From Azotobacter salinestris (GTDB lineage Bacteria > Pseudomonadota > Gammaproteobacteria > Pseudomonadales > Pseudomonadaceae): a DNA stretch of 64,000 nucleotides. Location of the stretch: the NCBI RefSeq assembly GCF_009363155.1, contig NZ_CP045302.1:4727194-4791193 (forward strand). The letters run 5' to 3'. Under the pieces are notes generated by a model. That model made no database searches and was not told the DNA's origin. It saw only the letters and a program-made list of their open reading frames with translations. Position 1 is the stretch's first letter. The number at the start of each line of letters is the position of its first letter. Made by a program: the position numbers and the translations under genes. This document shows, one piece after another, positions 37,170 through 44,924 of this stretch.

Positions 37170-39881
37170 TCAGGCCTTCGCTGCCAGCGGCTGGACCAGC
37201 AGCCGCTTGATTTCCGGTACGCAGGAGCCACAACTGGTGCCGCAACGCAGTTCCTGCTTGAGACCGTCGAGATCGAGGCCGCGCGCGACGCCGGCGCGGA
37301 TCGCTGCCTCGCCGACATTCATGCAACTGCATACCGTCTTGCCCTTGAGTGCCCCGCTGCTGCCCGGCGGGGTGCTGAGCGGGGCGAGCAGCCAGCGGCG
37401 TAATTCGGCATCGGTCCGTCCCTCGCTCCACAGCGCCTTGAGCCAATCGCGCGCGGCGGTTTCGCCGGCCAGGCGCAGCGCGGTGATGCGGCCGTCCTCG
37501 ATGCGTACGCGCTTGCCCACGGTGCGCCGCGGGTCGTCGTAGGCCAGTACCGGCCCCTCGTCGAGGCCGAGCAGGGCGTCGATGCGCGCCAGCAGGCCGG
37601 CTTCCGGTGGCACGGCACTGGCAGCCTTGAGCAGCACGGCCGGGCGTTCGCGGCCGGTCAGGGTCAGACTGGCGTAGGCGAACTCCTCCAGTAGCAGGCG
37701 CAATTCGGCGAAGCGCTGCTGCACCGCACCCTCGACCAGGGCGAACAGCTGCCAGGGCAGCTCGACCGGTTCCACCTCGACCCCGGCGTGCTTGAGTTCC
37801 GGCTGTTTGGACAGCGGGTCGAAGGCCGGCAGGGTCAGCACGTTGGTGCCCAGCCCCTTGAGAAAGCGGTCGCCCCAGTGCATCGGCAGGAAGGCCTGGC
37901 CGGGACGTACGGAGTCGTCGGCCTGCACCGGCAGGATCAGGCTGCCGCGGCGGCTGCGCAGCTTGACCAGGTCGCCGCTGGCCAGGCGCCGGCGGCGCAG
38001 CTCGTCTTGATGCAGGCTGAGCACGGCTTCCTCGACGTGGCCGAACAGCTGGGCGACGGTGCCGGTACGGCTCATGCCGTGCCACTGGTCGCGCAGACGG
38101 CCGGTGTTGAGGATCAAGGGATAGCGCGCCTCGCGCTTCTCCTGCGGTGCCCGGTACGGATCGGCATGGAAGCGGGCACGACCACTGGCGGTGGGAAACA
38201 GACCATCGGCGTACAGGCGCAGCGTGCCGTGGCTGGCACCAGCCGGAAACGGCCACTGCTGGGGGCCGAGCTCGTCGATCAAGGCGTGGCTCAGACCGGA
38301 CAGGTCGAGGTCGCGACCGGTGGTCAGTTGCTTGTATTCATCGAACAGCGCGGCCGGGCTGGCGAAGTCGAACAGGCTGGACTGGCGTGGGTGCAGGTGC
38401 TTTTCCAGGCGGCGGGCGAAATCGCAGACGATTGCCCAGTCCGCCCGCGCCTCACCCGGTGCCGGCACGGCCCGGCGCACATGGCTGAGGCGCCGCTCGG
38501 AGTTGGTCACCATGCCTTCCTTTTCGCCCCAGCCGGCGGCGGGCAGCAGCAGGTCGGCGTAGCGGCAGGTCTCGGTGGTCGCGTAGGCCTCCTGCACCAC
38601 CACGAAGGGGCAGGTGGCAAGGGCTTCGTGGATCTTCTGCTGGTCGGGGAGGGACTGCGCCGGGTTGGTGCAGGCGATCCACAGCGCCTTGACCTTGCCG
38701 GTCCGCACGGCCTCGAACAGCTCTATGGCGGTCAGTCCGGCCGCCTCCGGCAGTCGGTCGACGCCCCAGTAGCCGGCGACTTCCGCACGGTGCTCGGCAT
38801 TGCCGGCTTCGCGATGGCCGGGCAGCAGGTTGGCCAGGCTGCCGGTTTCGCGCCCGCCCATGGCGTTGGGCTGGCCGGTCAGGGAGAACGGGCCGGCGCC
38901 GGGCTTGCCGATCTGCCCGGTGGCCAGGTGCAGGTTGATCAGTGCGCTGTTCTTGGCGCTGCCCGACGAGGACTGATTCAGTCCCATGCACCACAGCGAC
39001 AGGAAGCTGGGCGCCTTGCCGATCAGTTCGGCGCATAGTTGCAGACTGTCCACCGAGATGCCGCAGATATCCGCCACCGCCGCCGGGGTATAGTCGCGCA
39101 CCAGCTTCTTCAGCTCGTCGAAGCCCTCGGTGTGGGCGTCGATATAGGCGCGGTCGATCCAGCCTTCCCACAGCAGGATGTGCAGGATGCCGTGGAACAG
39201 CGCCACGTCGGTGCCCGGCAGGATCGCCAGGTGCAGGTCGGCCAGCTCGCAGGTATCGGTGCGCCGCGGATCGACCACGATGATCTTCATCTCCGGGCGA
39301 CTGGCCTTGGCCGCCTCCAGGCGGCGGAACAGCACCGGATGGGCGTAGGCCATGTTGCTGCCGGCGATCAGCAGGCAATGGCTCTGCTCCATGTCCTCGT
39401 AGGAGCAGGGCGGGGCGTCGGCACCCAGACTGCGCTTGTAGCCGACCACCGCCGAGGACATGCACAGCCGCGAGTTGCTGTCGATATTGTTGGTGCCGAC
39501 CAGCGCGCGCGCCAGCTTGTTGAAGGCGTAGTAGTCCTCGGTCAGCAGCTGTCCGGAGATGTAGAAGGCCACGCTGTCCGGGCCGTGCTCGCGGATGGTT
39601 TCGGCGAACATGTTGGCCGCATGATCCAGTGCCCTGTCCCAGTCGGTACGGCTGCGGGGCAGTGCCTTGCCCAGGCGCAGCTCGGGATGGAGCGCGCGAG
39701 CGGCCAGATCACCGGTCAGGTGCAGGGTCGAGCCCTTGCTGCACAGCCGGCCGAAGTTGGCCGGATGCGCCGGGTCGCCGGCGACGCCGGTGATCTTCTC
39801 GCCGTCGTGCTCGATCAGCACGCCGCAGCCGACGCCGCAGTAGCAGCAGGTGGAGGCGGTGGTCTGGGTCGGCCGGGTCAT
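37170..39881 (-). CDS. nasC: Assimilatory nitrate reductase catalytic subunit (molybdopterin, with BFD-type Fe-S domain)
   Basis: The 903-residue enzyme reduces nitrate to nitrite in the cytoplasm. Near the N-terminus CCYCGVGCG (12-20) with a later Cys (RLCSKG) binds [4Fe-4S]. The bis-MGD molybdopterin domains follow (about 60-680; CMSSAVVGYKRSLGAD, WCMGLNQSSSG) with a molydopterin dinucleotide-binding domain (about 560-690; TGRLRDQWHGMSRTG). A C-terminal BFD-like [2Fe-2S] domain (about 845-890) has CSCMN and CGTSCGSC. The ATG at 39881 has GGAG 8 bp upstream. The gene symbol varies between species (nasB in Azotobacter). Confidence 0.93.
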   Translation of the reverse strand: MTRPTQTTASTCCYCGVGCGVLIEHDGEKITGVAGDPAHPANFGRLCSKGSTLHLTGDLAARALHPELRLGKALPRSRTDWDRALDHAANMFAETIREHGPDSVAFYISGQLLTEDYYAFNKLARALVGTNNIDSNSRLCMSSAVVGYKRSLGADAPPCSYEDMEQSHCLLIAGSNMAYAHPVLFRRLEAAKASRPEMKIIVVDPRRTDTCELADLHLAILPGTDVALFHGILHILLWEGWIDRAYIDAHTEGFDELKKLVRDYTPAAVADICGISVDSLQLCAELIGKAPSFLSLWCMGLNQSSSGSAKNSALINLHLATGQIGKPGAGPFSLTGQPNAMGGRETGSLANLLPGHREAGNAEHRAEVAGYWGVDRLPEAAGLTAIELFEAVRTGKVKALWIACTNPAQSLPDQQKIHEALATCPFVVVQEAYATTETCRYADLLLPAAGWGEKEGMVTNSERRLSHVRRAVPAPGEARADWAIVCDFARRLEKHLHPRQSSLFDFASPAALFDEYKQLTTGRDLDLSGLSHALIDELGPQQWPFPAGASHGTLRLYADGLFPTASGRARFHADPYRAPQEKREARYPLILNTGRLRDQWHGMSRTGTVAQLFGHVEEAVLSLHQDELRRRRLASGDLVKLRSRRGSLILPVQADDSVRPGQAFLPMHWGDRFLKGLGTNVLTLPAFDPLSKQPELKHAGVEVEPVELPWQLFALVEGAVQQRFAELRLLLEEFAYASLTLTGRERPAVLLKAASAVPPEAGLLARIDALLGLDEGPVLAYDDPRRTVGKRVRIEDGRITALRLAGETAARDWLKALWSEGRTDAELRRWLLAPLSTPPGSSGALKGKTVCSCMNVGEAAIRAGVARGLDLDGLKQELRCGTSCGSCVPEIKRLLVQPLAAKA

Positions 39882-39897
39882 GGCTGTCGCTCCGTGT

Positions 39898-39976
39898 CGT
39901 AGGGTGGGCAACGCTTTGCTGTCCACCGGTTCGGGATGTTTCTGGTGGAAAACGCTACGCGGTTTTCCACCCTGCG
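39898..39976. repeat. Composite double-hairpin repeat between nasC and nirD
   Basis: The first hairpin is framed by GGGTGGGCAACGC and TGTCCACC, the second by GGTGGAAAACGC and GCGGTTTTCCACC. The spacer contains GGGATGTTTCTGG. The plan matches the element at 37087-37168, so nasC is bracketed by related repeats. It lies within the nir-nas operon and would fold in the mRNA. Confidence 0.75.
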
Positions 39977-40019
39977 TTTGTGTATCGGTGTCGCTGGTAG
40001 GAAAAAAAAGCCTGTGGGG

Positions 40020-40346
40020 TCAGGCGCAGTCCTTCAAAGATTTCAGGGCCAGCAGCACGCGGCCGTCCTCGATCTTGACCGGGTACTTGTGCGAGCAGCC
40101 AACATCCGGCTCCAGTGCCTCGCCGCTTTCCAGATCGATCTGCCAGTTGTGCAGTGGGCAGGCTACGCGCTTGCCGTAGATCAGTCCCTGCGACAGTGGC
40201 CCGCCCTTGTGCGGGCAGCGGTCGTCGAGGGCGAAGACCTCGTCGCGTGCGGTGCGGAAGATGGCGATGTCGCCCTTGGGGCCGGCGACGATGCGTGCGC
40301 CGAGCACGTTGATCTCTTCCAGGGCGCAGATATCCAGCCAGTTCAT
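40020..40346 (-). CDS. nirD: NirD, nitrite reductase small subunit (Rieske type)
   Basis: The 108-residue protein has a Rieske-like [2Fe-2S] fold with both ligand pairs: CPHKGG (Cys44, His46) and CPLHNW (Cys63, His66). Many NirD proteins lack these residues, so this one probably binds a cluster. The ATG at 40346 is chosen for fit to the family start NWLDIC. It follows nirB in the operon. Confidence 0.92.
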   Translation of the reverse strand: MNWLDICALEEINVLGARIVAGPKGDIAIFRTARDEVFALDDRCPHKGGPLSQGLIYGKRVACPLHNWQIDLESGEALEPDVGCSHKYPVKIEDGRVLLALKSLKDCA

Positions 40347-40374
40347 GCGTATTTCTCCAGAATCGGTTCGGTTT

Positions 40375-40430
40375 GGCCGCGGGAGCGGATTCATCTGCGA
40401 CTGGCGCGGACGAATTCGCTCCTGCAGGGA
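40375..40430. repeat. Paired REP element (REPIN-like) between nirD and nirB
   Basis: GCGGGAGCGGATTCATCTGC and GCGGACGAATTCGCTCCTGC are facing copies of the familiar Pseudomonas REP sequence (GGAGCGRATTCRTCCGC). The pair can fold into one long hairpin in the nirB-nirD intercistronic mRNA. Confidence 0.8.
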
Positions 40431-40440
40431 GCAAGGGGTG

Positions 40441-42891
40441 TCAGACGATTTCCACTTCCCTGACCGGGATGCGCTCGAATTCCTTCTTCAGCGCCGGGGT
40501 TTCGATCTGCTGCTGCCACGGGTCCTGCTCGAAGGACAGGGCGAACAGCAGGCGCTGATGCAGCGACTTACGCCGCTCCTCGTCTTCCAGCACCGCCTGC
40601 TTGATGTGCTCCAGGCCGACGCGGTGCATGTAGTGCACGGTGCGCTCCAGGTAGAAAGCCTCCTCGCGGTAGAGCTGGAGGAAGGCCAGGCTATATTCCA
40701 TGACTTCCTCGGCGGTCCTGACCTTGACGAAGAACTCGCCGGCCTCGGTCTTGATGCCGCCGTTGCCGCCGATGTAGAGCTCCCAGCCGGAGTCCACGCC
40801 GATGATGCCGACGTCCTTGATGCCCGACTCGGCACAGTTGCGCGGGCAGCCGGAAACCGCGAGCTTGACCTTGTGCGGCGACCACATGCCGAACAGCGCG
40901 TGCTCGAGGTCGATGCCCATCTGCGTGGAGTTCTGGGTGCCGAAGCGGCAGAACTCGCTGCCGACGCAGGTCTTCACGGTGCGGATCGACTTGCCGTAGG
41001 CATGGCCGGAGGGCATGTCCAGATCGCGCCACACGTTCGGCAGATCTTCCTTCTTCACGCCGAGCAGGTCGATGCGCTGGCCGCCGGTGACCTTGACCAT
41101 GGGGATCTGGTACTTGTCGGCCACGTCGGCGATGCGCCGCAGCTCGGACGGGTTGGTCACGCCGCCCCACATGCGCGGCACCACCGAGTAGGTACCGTCC
41201 TTCTGGATGTTGGCGTGGGCGCGCTCGTTGATCAGGCGCGACTGCGGGTCGTCCTTGGCCTCGCCCGGCCAGGTGGAGATCAGGTAGTAGTTCAGGGCCG
41301 GGCGGCAGGTGGCGCAGCCATCGGGGGTGCGCCACTCCATGGCTTTCATGGCCTGGCCCAGGCTGGTCAGGTGTTGCTCGCGGATCGCCTGGCGCACCTG
41401 GCCGTGGTTGAGATCGGTGCAGCCGCAGACCGGCTTCTCGCTCTTGGGCTTGACATCCGCGGCGCCGCCGACGGTGTTGATCAGGATCTGCTCGACCAGG
41501 CCGGCACAGGAGCCGCAGGAGCTGGCCGCCTTGGTGTGCTTCTTCACCTCGTCCACGGAAAGCAGTCCGTTTTCCTGGATCGCCTTGACGATCGTGCCCT
41601 TGCACACGCCATTGCAGCCGCAGACTTCCATCTCGTCGCTCATCGCCATGGCCTTGTCCTGGCCCTGATGGCCGGCATCGCCGATGGCGTTCTCGCCGAA
41701 CATCAGGAGGTCGCGGATCTCGGCGACGTTGTGGTTCTCGCGGATCTGCCGGAAGTACCAGCCGCCGTCGGCGGTGTCGCCGTACAGGCAGGCGCCGACC
41801 AGCACGTCGTCCTTGACCACCAGCTTCTTGTAGACGCCGCCGATGGGGTCGGAGAGGGTGATGGTTTCGGTGCCTTCCTCGCCCATGAAGTCGCCGGCGG
41901 AGAACAGGTCGATGCCGGTGACCTTGAGCTTGGTGGAGGTCACCGAGCCCTCGTAGCGGGCATTGCCGAGCTGGGCCAGATGATCGGCGCAGACCCGGGC
42001 CTGCTCGAACAGCGGCGCCACCAGGCCGTAGGCGATGCCGCGGTGGTTGGCGCATTCGCCGACGGCATAGATGGCCGGGTCGGAGGTCTGCAGGCAGTCG
42101 TCGACCTGGATGCCGCGGTTGCAGGCCAAACCTGCGCGCTCGGCCAGCTCGGCGTTGGGGCGGATACCGGCGGCCATCACCACCAGATCGGCAGGAATTT
42201 CCTCGCCGTCGCTGAAGCGCGCGGCGGCGACCCGGCCCTGGCCGTCATCGAGCAGGGCGCCGGTGTTGGTGTTCAGGCGGAACTTGATGCCGCGGGCCTC
42301 CAGGGCGCTCTGCAGCAGCTTGCCGGCGGTCTTGTCGAGCTGGCGCTCGAGCAGCCAGTCACCGAGGTGCACGACGGTCACGTCCATGCCGCGCAGCTTG
42401 AGGCCGTTGGCCGCTTCCAGGCCGAGCAGACCGCCGCCAATCACCAGCGCGTGACGGTGAGTCCTGGCGGTTTCCATCATCATCTGGGTGTCGGCGATGT
42501 CCCGGTAGCCGATCACACCCTGCAGATCCTTGCCCGGGATCGGCAGGATGAAGGGGGTCGAGCCGGTGGCGACGAGCAGTCGGTCGTATTCGGCCACGCT
42601 GCCATCTTCGGCGACTACCCGGCGATTCTCGCGGTCGATGTCGACCACCTTGCAGCCGATGCGTAGGTCGATGCCGTTGTCCCGGTACCAGTCCAGGTCG
42701 TTGAGAACGATCTCCTCGAAGGTCTGTTCGCCGGCCAGCACCGGAGAGAGCAGGATGCGGTTGTAGTTCGGGTGCGGTTCGGCTCCGAACACCGTGACCT
42801 CGTAGAGATCCGGGGCGAGCTTGAGCAGTTCTTCCAAGGTGCGAACCCCGGCCATGCCGTTGCCGATCATCACCAGCTTGAGTTTTTCCAT
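40441..42891 (-). CDS. nirB: NirB, NAD(P)H-dependent assimilatory nitrite reductase large subunit
   Basis: The 816-residue enzyme reduces nitrite to ammonium. The N-terminal FAD/NAD reductase domain (about 1-400) has GNGMAGVRTLEELL and VIGGGLLGLEAANGL. Two BFD-type [2Fe-2S] regions follow (CGCNGVCKG...CGSC near 425-465; CGCTD...CATC near 487-525). The siroheme/[4Fe-4S] half (about 555-780) has CVGSEFCRFGTQNS and GCPRNCAES. It leads the operon nirB-nirD-nasC-cobA and has a long leader with NasT-type hairpins and a terminator. Confidence 0.96.
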   Translation of the reverse strand: MEKLKLVMIGNGMAGVRTLEELLKLAPDLYEVTVFGAEPHPNYNRILLSPVLAGEQTFEEIVLNDLDWYRDNGIDLRIGCKVVDIDRENRRVVAEDGSVAEYDRLLVATGSTPFILPIPGKDLQGVIGYRDIADTQMMMETARTHRHALVIGGGLLGLEAANGLKLRGMDVTVVHLGDWLLERQLDKTAGKLLQSALEARGIKFRLNTNTGALLDDGQGRVAAARFSDGEEIPADLVVMAAGIRPNAELAERAGLACNRGIQVDDCLQTSDPAIYAVGECANHRGIAYGLVAPLFEQARVCADHLAQLGNARYEGSVTSTKLKVTGIDLFSAGDFMGEEGTETITLSDPIGGVYKKLVVKDDVLVGACLYGDTADGGWYFRQIRENHNVAEIRDLLMFGENAIGDAGHQGQDKAMAMSDEMEVCGCNGVCKGTIVKAIQENGLLSVDEVKKHTKAASSCGSCAGLVEQILINTVGGAADVKPKSEKPVCGCTDLNHGQVRQAIREQHLTSLGQAMKAMEWRTPDGCATCRPALNYYLISTWPGEAKDDPQSRLINERAHANIQKDGTYSVVPRMWGGVTNPSELRRIADVADKYQIPMVKVTGGQRIDLLGVKKEDLPNVWRDLDMPSGHAYGKSIRTVKTCVGSEFCRFGTQNSTQMGIDLEHALFGMWSPHKVKLAVSGCPRNCAESGIKDVGIIGVDSGWELYIGGNGGIKTEAGEFFVKVRTAEEVMEYSLAFLQLYREEAFYLERTVHYMHRVGLEHIKQAVLEDEERRKSLHQRLLFALSFEQDPWQQQIETPALKKEFERIPVREVEIV

Positions 42892-42921
42892 CGCTCTTCT
42901 CCGTTACGGAAAGCGGAAAAC

Positions 42922-42961
42922 AAAAAAGGCGTCCCGCCGGTTACCCAGCGAGGACGCCTTT
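42922..42961 (-). terminator. Leader terminator (attenuator) of nirB
   Basis: On the minus strand AAGGCGTCC and GGACGCCTT form the stem, closing a 17-base apical region, followed by a T6 run that ends 30 bp before the nirB ATG. A strong intrinsic terminator ahead of an expressed gene implies antitermination. Confidence 0.9.
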
Positions 42962-42966
42962 GTCCA

Positions 42967-43014
42967 TTCCCGTTCTATCGGGAAGCATTGCCCTCCACGT
43001 TGAAGGCAGTGCTT
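42967..43014 (-). promoter_or_regulatory. Tandem hexaloop hairpins, NasT (ANTAR) binding leader of nirB
   Basis: Two adjacent hairpins are transcribed from the minus strand. P1 (42983-43014) pairs GCACTGCCTTC with GAGGGCAATGC and has loop AACGTG. P2 (42967-42984) pairs TTCCCG with CGGGAA and has loop ATAGAA. Both six-base loops have A at position 1 and G at position 4, the signature recognised by ANTAR proteins such as NasT. They lie between the sigma-54 promoter and the terminator. Confidence 0.9.
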
Positions 43015-43036
43015 ATGTAATCTGTCGAGTTTTTAA

Positions 43037-43052
43037 TGCAGGAGCTATGCCA
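43037..43052 (-). promoter_or_regulatory. Sigma-54 promoter of nirB-nirD-nasC-cobA
   Basis: Minus strand TGGCATAGCTCCTGCA matches TGGCAC-N5-TTGCA with GG and GC at the required spacing; the only -12 departure is C for the first T. Predicted start is near 43026, just before hairpin P1. A candidate NtrC site, TGCCCG-N5-GGTGCT, lies at 43138-43154 (9 of 12 consensus bases). Confidence 0.8.
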
Positions 43053-43154
43053 TTTTTATGAGTTCCTGATTTGCAAGGCTTTTCCTTAGTACAGACCGGG
43101 GGCACCCTGCTTTGGCTTGCACTGTTTTGGTTCTCTGTGCCCGCTTGTGGTGCT

Positions 43155-44834
43155 TCAAGAGTTCGCCGGTGCGATCAACAGGGCGAGCAGGGTCAGGTTG
43201 AGCAGCAGAGAGAGCAGGGCGATGCCGCGCCAGACCTTCAGCGGCTCGCGTTCCAGCCAGGGGCGCGGGCGCAGCTCCTGGAGGCGGCGTTCGCCCTGCT
43301 CCAGCTCGAGCAGCCATTCCTCGGCGGTCTCGAAACGTTGCGCGGGGTCGGCTACCAGCGCCCGCCGCAGGCATTCGTCGAGCCAGGCGGACAGATCCGG
43401 ACGGTAGCGGCTGGCCGGGGTCGGGCTGCCGAAGCGCGGATGCTGGAAGGCCTCGATCTCGCCATAGGGGTAATGACCGGTGAGCAGGAGATAAAGGGTG
43501 ACGCCAGCGGCGTAGAGATCCTGCCGGGCATCGGGCGCCGCGCCGGCGAAGGCCTCCGGTGCGATGTAGCTGGGTGTGCCCGGCAGGCTGTGGGCTTCGT
43601 CTCGGGACAGCCCTGGGCAGTAGGCCAGGCCGAAGTCGAGCAGGCGCAACTCGCCATTCTCGTCCCACAGCAGATTTTCCGGCTTGATGTCGCGGTGCAG
43701 GATGTTGCGCCGATGCAGCATGCCGAGGGCGCGCAGCAGGCGGGGAGCGAGGTCCTGCCATTGGGCGAGCGTCAGCGGACCGTGCGCCTGCAGGTGCTCG
43801 GCCAGGGTCCGACCGGAATATTCGCGCTGCACGTAATAGAGGTGCTGGCGCTGTGGCAGCAGGGCGACCTCGGGGAAGTAGCGGCCCGCCACCCGGCGCA
43901 GGAACCACTCTTCCAGCAACAGGGCCTGGCCGGCCTCGGCCTCGCTGCGCCGGGCCGGCGGCAGGGTCTTCAGCAGCCAGCGGCGGTCATGGCTGTCGCG
44001 CACCCGATAGACCAGGGACTGACGCGATTCGGCCAGCAGGCCCTCTATCCGCCAGCCCTCGAACAGCTGGCCTTCGCGCAGCGCCGGTGGTGGCAGCCAA
44101 TGCTGCAACTGGGCCAGGCTGTCGGCCAGCGAGCCTTCCGGCAGCTGTTCGACGCGCAGCAGCAGGGCGCTGGCATTGTCCTGGCTGCCGGCCAGGTGCG
44201 CGGCGCGCACCAGCGCCCGGGCAGCCGCCGGCAGATCGCATTCGTCGACGAGGATGCGACGGATGCCCGAGTCGTCGAGGGTCGCCCAGACGCCATCGCT
44301 GACCAGCAGGAAGGCATCGCCCTCCTGCAGGTCGCCGTCCAGGTAGTCGACCAGCAGGTGCTGGTCCAGACCCAGGGCGCGCTTGAGCACATGGCGCATC
44401 TCGGGCTGCTCCCAGACATGCTCCTCGGTCAGCCGTTCCAGTTGTCCGTTGCGCCAGCGATAGGCCCGGCAGTCGCCGACATGGGCAAGGGTGAAGCGCC
44501 GTCCGCGCAGGACCAGGGCAGTGAGGGTGGTGAGCAGCGGCTGGCCGCCGCCGTTGGCCTGCAGCCAGCGGTTCTGCGCCAGCAGCAGGCGATCCAGCGC
44601 CTGCGCCACCGCCCAGGTCTCGGGGGTGGAGTAGTAGTCCATGGCCAGGGCCTGCAGGGTGGCACGCGCCGCCAGGCCGCCGTCGGCGCACTGGCTGACG
44701 CCATCGGCGAGGGCGAACAGGCAGCCCTTGCTCGCGGCCTGGGCCGGGCTCGGGGTGACCACGCGGATGGCATCCTGGTTTTCCGGGCGGGGGCCGGTGG
44801 CGCTGGCTTCGCCGATGTTGAGTTGCAGGGTCAT
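43155..44834 (-). CDS. Fusion of PP2C-type phosphatase and Ser/Thr protein kinase, membrane anchored
   Basis: The 559-residue protein has an N-terminal PP2C domain (about 1-235): metal-binding Asp/Glu in RPENQDA, LFALADGVSQCADGG, AHVGDCRAY and LVSDGVW. The C-terminal eukaryotic-type kinase domain (about 255-520) has catalytic HRDIKPENLL, DFGLAY and the APE-like TPSYIAPEAF. One membrane helix (about 530-553) ends it. It lies between nasA and nirB, a placement recalled for P. aeruginosa too. A link to nitrate assimilation is plausible but untested. Both opposing activities in one chain suggest self-limiting signalling. Confidence 0.9.
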   Translation of the reverse strand: MTLQLNIGEASATGPRPENQDAIRVVTPSPAQAASKGCLFALADGVSQCADGGLAARATLQALAMDYYSTPETWAVAQALDRLLLAQNRWLQANGGGQPLLTTLTALVLRGRRFTLAHVGDCRAYRWRNGQLERLTEEHVWEQPEMRHVLKRALGLDQHLLVDYLDGDLQEGDAFLLVSDGVWATLDDSGIRRILVDECDLPAAARALVRAAHLAGSQDNASALLLRVEQLPEGSLADSLAQLQHWLPPPALREGQLFEGWRIEGLLAESRQSLVYRVRDSHDRRWLLKTLPPARRSEAEAGQALLLEEWFLRRVAGRYFPEVALLPQRQHLYYVQREYSGRTLAEHLQAHGPLTLAQWQDLAPRLLRALGMLHRRNILHRDIKPENLLWDENGELRLLDFGLAYCPGLSRDEAHSLPGTPSYIAPEAFAGAAPDARQDLYAAGVTLYLLLTGHYPYGEIEAFQHPRFGSPTPASRYRPDLSAWLDECLRRALVADPAQRFETAEEWLLELEQGERRLQELRPRPWLEREPLKVWRGIALLSLLLNLTLLALLIAPANS

Positions 44835-44868
44835 GGGATCTCCAGGGCTACGGGACGGCTGGACGTGA

Positions 44869-44897
44869 AAAGGCCCCCGCGCGGGACGTGGGGGCCA
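44869..44897 (-). terminator. Terminator between nasA and the PP2C-kinase gene
   Basis: Minus strand GGCCCCC and GGGGGCC pair around ACGTCCCGCGC, followed by TTTT, 28 bp after the nasA stop. The stem is strong, so reading into the kinase gene would need read-through or another promoter. The upstream hairpin has no A..G hexaloop, so it is not of the NasT type. Confidence 0.8.
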
Positions 44898-44924
44898 TTG
44901 GCAGGGAGCGGTTGCTGCCCGGGA

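Noticed and set aside
40207-42666. An 819-residue plus-strand open frame
   Set aside because: It is antisense to nirB, which has complete flavin, Fe-S and siroheme motifs.
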